NCBI RefSeq assembly: GCF_000956525.1
Contig: NZ_JYIW01000017.1
Location: 1-64,000 of the forward strand
Reading direction: 5' to 3'
Origin: Microbacterium oxydans
Lineage (GTDB): Bacteria > Actinomycetota > Actinomycetes > Actinomycetales > Microbacteriaceae
Length of the DNA stretch: 64,000 bases
The notes under the pieces were generated by a model. That model did no database searches and was not told the origin of the DNA. It saw only the letters and a program-made list of their open reading frames with translations. The position numbers were made by a program, and so were the translations under genes. The first letter of the stretch is position 1. The number at the start of each line of letters is the position of its first letter. This document shows positions 56,160-64,000 of the stretch, piece after piece.

Positions 56160-57109
56160 CGGTCCGTGTGCTGGTGATCGGCGGCGGACAGAACGCCGAG
56201 CATGACGTCTCGCTCGCCTCCGCCTCGGCGGTCGCCGCGGCACTGCGGATGAGCGATCACGAAGTGCGCTGCGTGACGATCGACAGGGACGGCATCTGGC
56301 GGGCCGACGGCACCCCTCCAGGCGACACAGCGGTGACATCGCTCACGCAGGCGCTGCCACTGCTCGCCTGGGCCGAGGTCGTCTTCCCAGCGGTGCACGG
56401 CGCGCTCGGTGAAGACGGAGCGCTCGCCGCGCTGTGTGCACTCGCGGGGGTGCGGGTGGTCGGGTCGGAACTGCGAGCCGGCGCCATCGGCATGGACAAA
56501 TGGGCCACCAAGCTGGTGGCGGATGCCGTGGGGCTGCGCACTGCGAAGGGACGCCTCGTCGCGGCATCCGACATCGGCGACGTCGAGTTCGACGGCCCGG
56601 TCGTCGTGAAGCCGGTCTCCGCCGGATCGAGCTACGGCGTGAGCCTCGTGCGGGAGGAGGGGGAGCTGCTCGCTGCGCTCAGGACGGCCGCGCGGTTCGA
56701 CTCGCGGATCCTGGTGGAGGAGGTCGTGCGGGGTCGCGAGATCGATGTGGCGGTGCTGCGCGAGGCAGGAGGCATCCGGTGGGCGGCGCCGCCGCTCGAG
56801 ATCCACGCGACCGGACTGTTCGACACCGCCACGAAGTACGACGGCAGCGCCCGCTTCGAGGTGCCGGCAGCGCTCGATGCGGCCGAGACCTCGGCCCTCA
56901 AGCGCGCTGCGATCGCGGTGTTCGACGCGCTCGGCTGTGCCGGCGTCGCGCGGATGGACTTCTTCCTCACCGACGAAGGACCGGTGCTGAACGAGGTCAA
57001 CACGATGCCGGGACTCACCGCTGCATCGCAGGTGCCGCGGATGTTCGCAGCCGCGGGGGTCGAATACGGCGAGCTCGTGGCGCGGATGGTGCGTGCCGCC
57101 CTCCCCTGA
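56156..57109 (+). CDS. ddl: D-Ala-D-Ala (or D-Ala-D-Ser) ligase
   Basis: 317 residues, ATP-grasp. EHDVS at 15-19 provides the Glu that binds the first D-Ala; VHGALGEDGALAALCALAG, VVKPVSAGSSYGV and LNEVNTMPGLT are family motifs. The omega loop reads LFDTATKYDGSARF with the Lys-Tyr pair of D-Ala and D-Ser ligases; VanA/B-type D-Lac ligases have His there. So D-lactate is unlikely. The length is shorter than typical Ddl (about 350). It is the third gene of a tightly overlapping operon. Confidence 0.92.
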   Translation: MTVRVLVIGGGQNAEHDVSLASASAVAAALRMSDHEVRCVTIDRDGIWRADGTPPGDTAVTSLTQALPLLAWAEVVFPAVHGALGEDGALAALCALAGVRVVGSELRAGAIGMDKWATKLVADAVGLRTAKGRLVAASDIGDVEFDGPVVVKPVSAGSSYGVSLVREEGELLAALRTAARFDSRILVEEVVRGREIDVAVLREAGGIRWAAPPLEIHATGLFDTATKYDGSARFEVPAALDAAETSALKRAAIAVFDALGCAGVARMDFFLTDEGPVLNEVNTMPGLTAASQVPRMFAAAGVEYGELVARMVRAALP

Positions 57110-57129
57110 CCCCGGTCTTTCCCGCCGGT

Positions 57130-57185
57130 GAGGGGTCGATACACGCCGCGCGCTGCTGCCGATGCGCGGCGTGTATTGACCCCTC
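57130..57185. repeat. Intergenic palindrome, family A solitary copy
   Basis: Arms of 22 bp with a single mismatch: GAGGGGTCGATACACGCCGC (from 57130) plus GC, and the complement at 57164-57185, with a 12-base loop. Same sequence family as the three hairpins at 6773-7218. It lies between the convergent ligase and helicase genes. Confidence 0.9.
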
Positions 57186-57193
57186 GGGTGCTG

Positions 57194-59809
57194 TCAGAGC
57201 CGGTCGACGCCGGTCACGGTAACGACGGCCTCGCCTGCCTCATCGGAGGCGGCGAGGTCGATGGTCGCGGAGATGCCCCAGTCGTGGTCCCCGGCAGGGT
57301 CGTCGAAGATCTGACGCGCGGTCCATTCGGTGGCGCCCTGCTCGAGGATCAGGAGCTTCGAGCTGCGTGCATCCGCCCCGGTGAGGATCTCGTCGTGATC
57401 GGCGTAGTAGCCGTCGAGGGCATCGGACCAGGCATCCGCGCCGAAGCTCTGGTCGAGTTCGCCGAGCGTTGCCACGTCCTCGCGCGCCGCGAGCTGCACG
57501 CGGCGGAACAGTTCGTTGCGGACCAGGGTGCGGAACGCCCTGACATTGCTCGTGAGACGCTTCGGAGCCGGCGGCACGATCGGCTCATCACCCTTCGACG
57601 AGCCCAGGGCTCCGCCTCCGCCGCCGATCAGGTCCTCCCACTCGTCGAGCAGGCTCGAGTCGACCTGGCGCACCAGCTCGCCGAGCCACTCGATGAGGTC
57701 GTGCAGATCCTCGTCCTTGAGCTCCTCGGGGATCGTCTGCGACGCGGCCCGGTAGGCATCGGAGAGGTAGCGCAGCACGACGCCCTCGGAGCGGGCGATC
57801 TTGTAGTAGGCGACATATTCCCCGAACGACATGGCTCGCTCGTACATGTCGCGGACGACGGATTTCGGATGCAGCTCGAAGTCGCGGATCCAGGGCTGGG
57901 CTGCGCTGAACGTCTCGAAGGCGGCGGTCAGCAGCTCATCGAGCGGCTTCGGATAGGTGACCTGTTCAACGAGCTCCATGCGCTCGTCGTACTCGATCCC
58001 CTCGGCCTTCATGGCGCCGATCGCCTCGCCGCGCGCGAGGAACTCCTGCTGGCCGAGCACGGCGCGCGGGTCGTCGAGGGTGGCTTCGACGATCGAGATC
58101 ATGTCGAGGTGGTAGTTCCCCGTTCCGACCCCGACCTGGGTCCCTGTTCCGACCCCGGCCTGGGTCCCTGAGCCGACCCCGGCCTGGGTCCCTGTTCCGA
58201 CCCCGGCCTGGGTCCCTGAGCCTGTCGAAGGGTCGGGATCGAGCAGCTCGAACGCCGCCAGGGCGAACGGCGACAGCGGCTGATTCAGCGCGAAGTTGGG
58301 CTGCAGGTCGACCGTCAGGCGGATGCCCGTCGTGCCGCCCTGGTCGAAGGTCTCGACGATGCCAGATTCGCGCAGTGTGCGGAAGATGCCGAGCGCACGG
58401 ATCGCCAGCTCGCGCTGTCGCTTCCGCGGCTCGTGGTTGTCGTATACCAGCGAGCGCATATTCGCGAACACGTCGCCGCCGCGGGCGATCACGTTGAGCA
58501 TCATCGCGCTCGTGATCTGCATGTGCGAGGTCAGGGTCTCGGGTGTCGCATCGATCAGCTTGCGGAACGACGGTTCGCCCCACGACACGAATCCGTCCGG
58601 TGCCTTCTTGCGCACGATCTTGCGCTTCTTCTTCGGATCGTCGCCGGCCTTCTTCACAGCGGCGACGTTCTCGCTCTCGTGCTCCGGCGCCTGCGCGACC
58701 ACGGTGCCGGCGGTGTCGAAGCCGGCGCGCCCCGCACGACCGGCGATCTGGTGGAACTCGCGGGCGTTGAGCTGCCGCATCCGCGTGCCGTCGAACTTCG
58801 TGAGCGCCGTCAGCAGCACGGTGCGGATCGGCACGTTGATGCCGACGCCGAGCGTGTCGGTGCCGCAGATCACCCGGAGGAGGCCCCGCTGCGCGAGCTG
58901 CTCGACCAGGCGACGGTACTTCGGGAGCATCCCCGCGTGGTGCACGCCGATCCCGGCGCGCAGGAAGCGGGAGAGCGTCTTGCCGAACGCGGTGGTGAAG
59001 CGGAACTCGGCGATCAGTGCGGCGATCTGGTCGCGCTGCTCTCGGGTGGCGACCTTCGAGCTCGACAGTGCCTGGGCCCGCTCCATCGCTGCGGCCTGCG
59101 AGAAGTGCACGATATAGATCGGCGCCTGGCCGGTGTTCAGCAGATCGTCGATCGTCTCGTGGATGGGTGTCTGCTCGTAGAAGAAGTGCAGCGGCACCGG
59201 GCGCTCGACGCCTGTCACGGTCGCGGTCTGGCGTCCGGTGCGGCGGGTCAGATCGGCCGCGAGCTCGGTCACGTCGCCGAGGGTCGCCGACATCAGGATG
59301 AACTGCGCCTGCGGCAGCTCGAGCAGCGGCACCTGCCACGCCCACCCGCGGTCGGGATCCGCGTAGAAGTGGAACTCGTCCATGACGACCTGGCCGACGT
59401 CGGCATCCGTGCCCTGCCGGAGCGCCAGGTTCGCGAGGATCTCGGCCGTGCAGCAGATGATCGGCGCATCGCCGTTGACCGAGGAGTCGCCGGTGATCAT
59501 GCCGACGTTCGCGGCGCCGAAGATGTCGACCAGCGCGAAGAACTTCTCGCTCACCAGGGCTTTGATCGGTGCGGTGTAGTAGCTGCGGCGACCGGACTGC
59601 AGTGCGGCGAAATGCGCCCCGACCGCCACGAGCGACTTGCCGGTTCCGGTCGGGGTCGACAGGATCAGGTTGTTGCCGGAGACGATCTCGATGATCGCCT
59701 CGTCCTGCGCCGGGTAGAGGTGGATGTCGGTCGACTCGACCCACTCGGCGAACGCCAGGTAGAGCGCATCCGCATCGGATCCGTCGGAGATGGTGGCGTC
59801 GAGGAGCAT
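57194..59809 (-). CDS. Ski2-like DEAD/DEAH helicase with DUF3516 end
   Basis: 871 residues. Helicase motifs: I STPTGTGKS (51-59), II MDEFHF (143-148), III MSATLG (173-178), VI QIAGRAGRAGFD. The C-terminal half is the DUF3516-type region of actinobacterial Ski2/HelY-like proteins. It probably unwinds structured RNA. At residues 525-561 a Gly/Thr-rich stretch, DPSTGSGTQAGVGTGTQ and so on, is encoded by an inverted CCCTTCGACAGGCTCAGGG element followed by four 24-bp repeats. This lies in a surface linker and keeps the frame. Confidence 0.93.
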   Translation of the reverse strand: MLLDATISDGSDADALYLAFAEWVESTDIHLYPAQDEAIIEIVSGNNLILSTPTGTGKSLVAVGAHFAALQSGRRSYYTAPIKALVSEKFFALVDIFGAANVGMITGDSSVNGDAPIICCTAEILANLALRQGTDADVGQVVMDEFHFYADPDRGWAWQVPLLELPQAQFILMSATLGDVTELAADLTRRTGRQTATVTGVERPVPLHFFYEQTPIHETIDDLLNTGQAPIYIVHFSQAAAMERAQALSSSKVATREQRDQIAALIAEFRFTTAFGKTLSRFLRAGIGVHHAGMLPKYRRLVEQLAQRGLLRVICGTDTLGVGINVPIRTVLLTALTKFDGTRMRQLNAREFHQIAGRAGRAGFDTAGTVVAQAPEHESENVAAVKKAGDDPKKKRKIVRKKAPDGFVSWGEPSFRKLIDATPETLTSHMQITSAMMLNVIARGGDVFANMRSLVYDNHEPRKRQRELAIRALGIFRTLRESGIVETFDQGGTTGIRLTVDLQPNFALNQPLSPFALAAFELLDPDPSTGSGTQAGVGTGTQAGVGSGTQAGVGTGTQVGVGTGNYHLDMISIVEATLDDPRAVLGQQEFLARGEAIGAMKAEGIEYDERMELVEQVTYPKPLDELLTAAFETFSAAQPWIRDFELHPKSVVRDMYERAMSFGEYVAYYKIARSEGVVLRYLSDAYRAASQTIPEELKDEDLHDLIEWLGELVRQVDSSLLDEWEDLIGGGGGALGSSKGDEPIVPPAPKRLTSNVRAFRTLVRNELFRRVQLAAREDVATLGELDQSFGADAWSDALDGYYADHDEILTGADARSSKLLILEQGATEWTARQIFDDPAGDHDWGISATIDLAASDEAGEAVVTVTGVDRL
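58122..58233 (-). repeat. In-frame 24-bp tandem repeat with CCCTTCGACAGGCTCAGGG element in the helicase gene
   Basis: Four near-identical 24-bp units (CCGACCCCGGCCTGGGTCCC type) on the plus strand end in CTGAGCCTGTCGAAGGG, the complement of the dispersed element. On the coding strand it reads PSTGSGTQ then repeats of AGVGTGTQ. It looks as if the element seeded the tandem expansion, since each unit contains the GGGACCCAGG tail of the element. Confidence 0.88.
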
Positions 59810-59849
59810 CCTTCGATCATCCCCTACTGCGCGGGCTCGACGTGTGGGC

Positions 59850-59934
59850 GTTCACAATTCAGCAAGAACGGCGTCGGGTGGCTCGTCAGGCGGTGTTTCG
59901 ACCTGCGCACGAGAATTCTTGCTGAATTGTGAAC
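59850..59934. repeat. Intergenic palindrome, family B copy 2
   Basis: GTTCACAATTCAGCAAGAA (59850-59868) and its perfect complement (59916-59934) form 19-bp arms around a 47-base centre. The same arm begins the element at 35538. It lies upstream of the helicase gene and downstream of deoD. Confidence 0.9.
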
Positions 59935-59956
59935 GGCGACTCCGCGTGAATCGGGC

Positions 59957-60670
59957 TCACACCGCGGTCGCGGCGCGGAGTGCGATGCGGATCATGTCGC
60001 CGAAGGTCTGTTCGCGCTCCTGCGCCGTGGTCTCCTCGCCGGTGATGATGTGGTCGGACACCGTGCAGATCGCGAGCGCGCGCCGACCGTAGTACGCCGC
60101 GAGCGTGTAGAGCCCGGCTGCCTCCATCTCGACGCCGAGCACGCCGTGCTGGACGAACGGCTCGGTGAGCTCAGGCCGCGTGCTGTAGAACTGGTCGCTC
60201 GACAGCAGCAGTCCCACGTGCACGGCGGATGCCGGCGGCTCGGCCTCACTCGCCTCGACCGCAGCGCGCAGCAGCGGGAAGTCGGCGACGGGCGCGTAGT
60301 CGAGTCCGTTGAAGCGCACCCGGTTGATGCCGGAGTCGGTGCAGGCGCCGTTCGCGATGATGATGTCGCGCACCGCGAGCTTCTCGGTCAGCGCGCCGCA
60401 CGAGCCCACCCGCACGATCGTCTCGACACCGTAGGAGTCGAACAGCTCGTTCGCGTAGATCGCCATCGACGGCTGTCCCATGCCGGAGCCCTGCACCGAG
60501 ACGCGGTGGCCCTCCCAGGTTCCGGTGAAGCCCAGCATCCCGCGCGTCTCGGAGTACAGCTCCGCGTCGTCGAGGAACGTCTCGGCGATCCATCTCGCTC
60601 GCAGCGGGTCACCCGGGAACAGGACGATGGGGGCGATCTGACCGGGTGCTGCTGCGATGTGCGTGCTCAT
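59957..60670 (-). CDS. deoD: Purine nucleoside phosphorylase, DeoD type
   Basis: 237 residues. Phosphate-binding PGDPLRARWIA near the start, IVRVGSCGAL, VEMEAAGLYTLAA (ribose Glu/Met contact) and AICTVSDHIITGE (catalytic Asp). It splits purine nucleosides with phosphate in the salvage pathway. The AlkD-like gene lies 13 bp upstream on the same strand and may be co-transcribed. Confidence 0.95.
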   Translation of the reverse strand: MSTHIAAAPGQIAPIVLFPGDPLRARWIAETFLDDAELYSETRGMLGFTGTWEGHRVSVQGSGMGQPSMAIYANELFDSYGVETIVRVGSCGALTEKLAVRDIIIANGACTDSGINRVRFNGLDYAPVADFPLLRAAVEASEAEPPASAVHVGLLLSSDQFYSTRPELTEPFVQHGVLGVEMEAAGLYTLAAYYGRRALAICTVSDHIITGEETTAQEREQTFGDMIRIALRAATAV

Positions 60671-60683
60671 CCCCTCAGGCTAG

Positions 60684-61349
60684 TCAGCCCTCGAGTCGGC
60701 GCACCATCTCGCCGATCCACAGCGGTGCGAACGGCGAGGTGCAGCCGGGCGGGGTGGGGTAGTCGGCGAGCACCTGCAGACGGTCGCCGATCTCGAGCGC
60801 GCGCGGACGCAGCGCCGGATGATGGATGCCGATCTGCGCGAGCGTCTCGTTCATCGACCACTGCAGGCGGCTCGGAGCATCCTTCATATCGCGCTCGATC
60901 AGGTCGAGCAGGTGGTCGAGGTCGAGTCCATCCGGGGTCTTGGCGACGCGCACCGAGGTGAGCGACCAGGCGGCGGCAGCGACGGTCGGGTCAGCGTCAT
61001 CGAACCAGCGGAGCCGCAGCTCTTCGGCGAGCGGCGTCTTCTTGGCGAGGTAGTTCACGAACCAGTCGTTGACCTTCGGCGGTCGCGTCTCGCGCAGCAT
61101 CGCGTCGAGCTCGTCGGCGGTGAAGTCGCGCGGCTTGGAGATAAGGATCGCGAGCAGTCGGGCGGCCGTGTCGCCGGTTCTCCACAGCTCCTGCGCGAGC
61201 GACTGGTCGGTCTTGATCCGCTTCGCCAGCGCTCGCATGCGACTGAGGTTGATGCCGTGGTCGTCGCCGCGCTTCTCGTTCGCCGCACGCATCTTCGGAT
61301 CCTCGAGGGCGGCGAGCTCCCCGAGTGCCTGTGCGAGCGTCATATCCAT
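60684..61349 (-). CDS. AlkD-like DNA alkylation repair protein
   Basis: 221 residues of repeated helical pairs: LGELAALEDPKMRAANEKRG, MRALAKRIKTDQSLAQELW, AARLLAILISKPRDF, VNDWFVNYLAKKTPLAEELRLRWF. The HEAT-like pattern fits AlkD-type proteins, which excise alkylated bases. The Trp/Asp pattern of the active groove (VNDWFVN) is conserved. MTLAQ two codons on is an alternative start. Confidence 0.85.
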   Translation of the reverse strand: MDMTLAQALGELAALEDPKMRAANEKRGDDHGINLSRMRALAKRIKTDQSLAQELWRTGDTAARLLAILISKPRDFTADELDAMLRETRPPKVNDWFVNYLAKKTPLAEELRLRWFDDADPTVAAAAWSLTSVRVAKTPDGLDLDHLLDLIERDMKDAPSRLQWSMNETLAQIGIHHPALRPRALEIGDRLQVLADYPTPPGCTSPFAPLWIGEMVRRLEG

Positions 61350-61373
61350 GTCCCCAGGGTATTCCGCCCTTGT

Positions 61374-61455
61374 GCCGAGCGGCCCCGTTGTGTGCGAGCC
61401 ACCCCGTTGTCGCCGTCCGCAAAGGGGTGGCTCGCACGAAAAGGGGTGGCTCGGC
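61374..61455. repeat. Nested intergenic palindrome, family E copy 2
   Basis: Outer arms GCCGAGCGGCCCC and GGGGTGGCTCGGC and inner arms TGCGAGCCACCCC and GGGGTGGCTCGCA, nested as in the element at 10436-10518, with which it shares GCCGAGCGGCCCC and GTGTGCGAG. It lies upstream of the AlkD-like gene start. Confidence 0.85.
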
Positions 61456-61513
61456 AGAGAGAAGGGGAGGGAGGGGAGGGGGAGGGAGGGAGAGGAGGGA
61501 GGAGTGAGGGGGG
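61456..61513 (+). repeat. Polypurine G-run tract
   Basis: Fifty-eight bases almost without pyrimidine on the plus strand, with at least six runs of three to five G separated by single A. It lies between the family-E palindrome and the stop codon of the FUSC gene. Such a tract can form a G-quadruplex or a triplex; on the FUSC mRNA it would be a C/U-rich 3' end. Confidence 0.8.
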
Positions 61514-62545
61514 TCAGTCGAGCAGCTCACCGCGGATGCGGCGGAGGTCCTCCATGAGCGAGCCGATCAGGATCCAGTGCTGCGACGACGGCGGGCGGAT
61601 CACGAGCGGCGCGGTCAACGCCGGGATGGCCGAGGTCAGCGCTTCAGGCTCCGGGGTGACGTCGGCGATCTGCACGGCCAGCCGCACATCGTGCCCTGCG
61701 CGCCGCAGCTGCTCGGCGATCGCGACGACCGCGGGCTCCTCGCCGATCGAGTCGTCGTAGTGGTCGAAGTACGCCCTGGTCATTCCGATCGTCTGCGTCA
61801 CGATCGGTGAGAGCCGGTCGAGCAGCGCGCGCATCTCCCGCAGGTCGTCGCGGTGCACGGACCGCCGCGGGTTCAGCGTGAGCGATTCCTCGCCGGTCGC
61901 GATGGTCGCCTCGGCGGCATCCTTCATCGGGCGGAGCAGTCGCACCTCGAGCATGAGCTCCTGCAGTCGTGCGGGAGTCTGCGGCTCCGGCAGGGCCGCG
62001 GCGAGCCGGTCGAGGCTGGCGGCGAGCTCGGCGCCGAGCAGCCCGAGGTCACGACGAGCGGGGGCGACGAGTACCGGCGGCACGATCAGCGCGTTCACGA
62101 TGATGCCGATCACGACGCCGATGAGTGTCTCGCCGATCCGGGCGATGGCGTATTCGGGACTGTTGGAGCCGAGGGCGAGCACGAGCATCGCCGAGATCGC
62201 GACCTGATTGCCGGTGCCCGGCGTCGCTCGGAACAGCCAGGCCAGGAGCATCGCCACGACGATCGCGAGCAGCACGATCCAGCTCGGTGAGCCGAGCAGC
62301 AGCCCGAGCGCCACGGCGATCACCACACCCGCGATCACCCCGATGCTGCGCTCCAGCGCCTTCGACAGCGACTGGTTCACGCTCGGCTGCACGACCAGCA
62401 GCGCCGCGATGGCCGCGAACACCGGCAGCTGTCCGGGGAACACGAGCCCCGCGATCAGCCACGCGGCGATCGTCGCGGCGGCGGACTTCACCACCTGCAG
62501 GAAGGAGGAGCGCTGGGCGGCGCGGATCGCGGTGGGGATGCGCAT
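61514..62545 (-). CDS. FUSC family membrane protein (aromatic-acid exporter-like)
   Basis: 343 residues. Six hydrophobic segments in the first 160 residues (VVKSAAATIAAWLIAGLVF, LPVFAAIAALLVVQPSVNQS, GVIAGVVIAVALGLLLG, WIVLLAIVVAMLLAWLF, ISAMLVLALG, VVIGIIVNALIVPPVLV), then a long cytoplasmic helical domain. VQPSVNQSLSKALERSIG is characteristic of FUSC/DUF939-type exporters. The substrate is unknown. Confidence 0.88.
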   Translation of the reverse strand: MRIPTAIRAAQRSSFLQVVKSAAATIAAWLIAGLVFPGQLPVFAAIAALLVVQPSVNQSLSKALERSIGVIAGVVIAVALGLLLGSPSWIVLLAIVVAMLLAWLFRATPGTGNQVAISAMLVLALGSNSPEYAIARIGETLIGVVIGIIVNALIVPPVLVAPARRDLGLLGAELAASLDRLAAALPEPQTPARLQELMLEVRLLRPMKDAAEATIATGEESLTLNPRRSVHRDDLREMRALLDRLSPIVTQTIGMTRAYFDHYDDSIGEEPAVVAIAEQLRRAGHDVRLAVQIADVTPEPEALTSAIPALTAPLVIRPPSSQHWILIGSLMEDLRRIRGELLD

Positions 62546-62677
62546 GCTCCCAACGGTAGTCCCGTCGCGGCGGCGTGATCTGAGGCGGTGCCGCCCGGAA
62601 GATAGGGCATCCGTCCGATGCCGGACGGGGACCTCAGAGCGGAGTGTGGGGATATCGCACTTCACCGAGGAGACAGC

Positions 62678-62914
62678 ATGTTCGAGCACCCGTATTCCAG
62701 CCAGCAGGTCACCGCGTTCGACCAGGAGCGGATCGCCCGCGCGGCCGAGCGTCGTCGCGTGCTGATCGAGCGTGCCGATCAGATCGTGCCGCGTCCGGAA
62801 GGAGCGCTGCGGAGGATGCTGCGGCGACTGCTCGGCGCGCGTCGTCCGGCGGTGACGGATGCCGCGGCCGAGCGCCGTGCACCGCAGCCGTGCGAGCCGA
62901 TCCCGGCTCGGTGA
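62678..62914 (+). CDS. Small basic hypothetical protein
   Basis: 78 residues, Arg-rich and helical (FDQERIARAAERRRVLIERADQI, GALRRMLRRLLGARR). GAGGAGAC is a good ribosome-binding site for the ATG at 62678. No family recognized. It may bind nucleic acid or acidic partners; the next gene is a LuxR-type regulator 86 bp downstream. Confidence 0.65.
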   Translation: MFEHPYSSQQVTAFDQERIARAAERRRVLIERADQIVPRPEGALRRMLRRLLGARRPAVTDAAAERRAPQPCEPIPAR

Positions 62915-63000
62915 GTCTCGCTGTCGCCGCGCACGACGGCACCGCGGACCGAGGCGCTGGGCGGGGCCCGGATGTCGGAGGGGAGTGGGACCATGAATCC

Positions 63001-64000
63001 ATGCAGTCCTTCGCACCGAGCCAGGCGATGGTCGGTCGCGATGCCGATCTGGCGGTCGTGCGTCTGGCGTTCGAGAGCGCGGCCGAGGGTACGCCGACGG
63101 CGCTGCTCGTCGAGGGCGAGGCCGGGATCGGCAAGTCGCGGCTGCTGCGCGAGTTCGGCGGGGAGATCTCCGCGCGTGCCGATGTGCACGTCGGCTGGTG
63201 CCTCGACCTCGGCCCGGCGCGCACGCCGTACGGCCCGCTGACCGGCATCCTGCGCTCGCTCGTCGCGCGGACGGGTGTCGACGAGGCGCGGGCCGCCGTC
63301 GGCGTCGGCGCCGAGGCGCTCGGCATGCTGCTGCCCGAGCTGGCGTCGGCACCCACCGAGCGCGAGCTCACCAGCCCGGAGCGACTCCGCGACGCGATCG
63401 CCACCCTGATCGAGGCCGCGGCCGCGCGGGCTCCACAGGTGCTGGTGGTGGAAGACCTGCACTGGGCCGACGAGTCGACGCTCGCGATCCTCTCCTTCCT
63501 GCTGCGCACGCTCACCCGCGGCAGGGTGCTCGTGCTGCTCAGCTGCCGCTCCGACGACGTCCGCCGCGGCGATGCCGTCAGCCGGTTCATCGCCGAGGCG
63601 ACCAGGGCCCGGCTGCTCGACCGTCTCGACCTGCAGCGCCTCGACGCCGACGCCGTTCGTGCACTGGCAGAGCAGATCACCGGGCACGCCCTCAGCGCCG
63701 CCGCGATCGAGCGCGTGCGCGAGCGCGCCGAGGGAGTGCCGTTCTTCGTCGAGGAGATCGCGGGGTGCACCGCCGGCCCGCTTCCCGATGGGCTGCGTGA
63801 CATCCTGCTCGCGCGATTCGATCGGCTCGGCGATGACGCAAGGCGGGTGGTGCAGGTGGCCTCCGGCGCCGAGCGTCCGATTCCGCATCCCCTGCTCACA
63901 CGGCTCACCGGCATGGACGAGGTGCGGCTCGACGAGGCGCTGCGCGAGGCGGCGGGCAGCGGCATCCTGGTGGTCGTCGACGATCTGTACCGTTTCCGTC
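63001..64000 (+). CDS. LuxR-family ATPase regulator (LAL type), 5' part
   Basis: The first 333 residues of a large protein that runs off the window. MVGRDADLAVVRLAFESA begins the AAA/STAND ATPase: Walker A VEGEAGIGKSRLL (near residue 40), Walker B VLVVEDLHWADEST, sensor VLVLLSCRSDD, and later EGVPFFVEEIAG. This is the pattern of LAL (large ATP-binding LuxR-type) regulators; the C-terminal LuxR helix-turn-helix is expected beyond the edge. The target is unknown. Confidence 0.85.
   Translation, partial: MQSFAPSQAMVGRDADLAVVRLAFESAAEGTPTALLVEGEAGIGKSRLLREFGGEISARADVHVGWCLDLGPARTPYGPLTGILRSLVARTGVDEARAAVGVGAEALGMLLPELASAPTERELTSPERLRDAIATLIEAAAARAPQVLVVEDLHWADESTLAILSFLLRTLTRGRVLVLLSCRSDDVRRGDAVSRFIAEATRARLLDRLDLQRLDADAVRALAEQITGHALSAAAIERVRERAEGVPFFVEEIAGCTAGPLPDGLRDILLARFDRLGDDARRVVQVASGAERPIPHPLLTRLTGMDEVRLDEALREAAGSGILVVVDDLYRFR

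Noticed and set aside
1..64000. tRNA, rRNA and riboswitch search by eye
   Set aside because: No cloverleaf with a TTCGA-type T-arm and CCA-proximal stem, no rRNA-like sequence and no known riboswitch core were recognized. A covariance-model scan would be decisive.

Overview
The window is high-GC DNA with dense, often ATGA-overlapping genes and many leaderless or near-leaderless starts. It carries a 13E12-type HNH endonuclease end, an Asp23/DUF2273/AmaP/CsbD stress operon and a CUT1 importer without its own ATPase. Together these point to an actinobacterium, most probably Microbacterium or a close relative in Microbacteriaceae. I see no rRNA, tRNA, CRISPR array or intact insertion sequence.

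Layout. 0-11.4 kb: HNH endonuclease end; TetR and its DHA2 efflux pump sharing one operator type; XRE regulator with a broken SDR next to a methionine aminopeptidase; PadR and an AarF/UbiB kinase; a repeat-rich gap; an NAD-binding DUF2867 protein; an MFS carrier; an SDR. 11.6-14.9 kb: Asp23-type envelope-stress operon and a DUF3892 gene. 15.2-33.6 kb: a carbohydrate locus with three paralogous beta-helix proteins, two SGNH hydrolases, a mutarotase-like protein, an NAD dehydrogenase, an enolase-superfamily dehydratase, a CUT1 ABC importer, LacI and IclR regulators, an FAH-family hydrolase, an SDR and an SMP-30 lactonase. The enzyme classes match a non-phosphorylative route (dehydrogenase, lactonase, dehydratase, keto-deoxy-acid dehydrogenase, diketo-acid hydrolase), as known for L-fucose and L-rhamnose. 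33.6-34.4 kb: a foreign-looking segment that cut off an ArsR gene.

34.5-46.3 kb: double SRPBCC protein; a secreted flavin amine oxidase whose C-terminal FAD motif lies before its Rossmann fold (apparent circular permutation); Pr6Pr and DoxX membrane proteins; RNase HI with a tail; protealysin-like protease with emfourin inhibitor; two AztD-like zinc chaperones behind a Zur box; a zinc-ribbon SDR. 46.3-51 kb: HxlR/azoreductase pair and a LacI-controlled aldolase plus Nramp-like transporter that lacks the metal-binding residues. 51-57 kb: two secreted proteins, then a two-component system divergent from a D,D-peptidase, racemase and D-Ala-D-X ligase operon (VanC-like arrangement). 57-64 kb: Ski2-like helicase, DeoD, AlkD, FUSC protein, and the start of a large LuxR-type ATPase regulator.

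Two genome-wide themes appear. First, many gaps hold long nested palindromes, and at least five sequence families recur within these 64 kb. Second, a CCCTTCGACAGGCTCAGGG-type repeat sits in tandem in one gap and in frame inside three genes.
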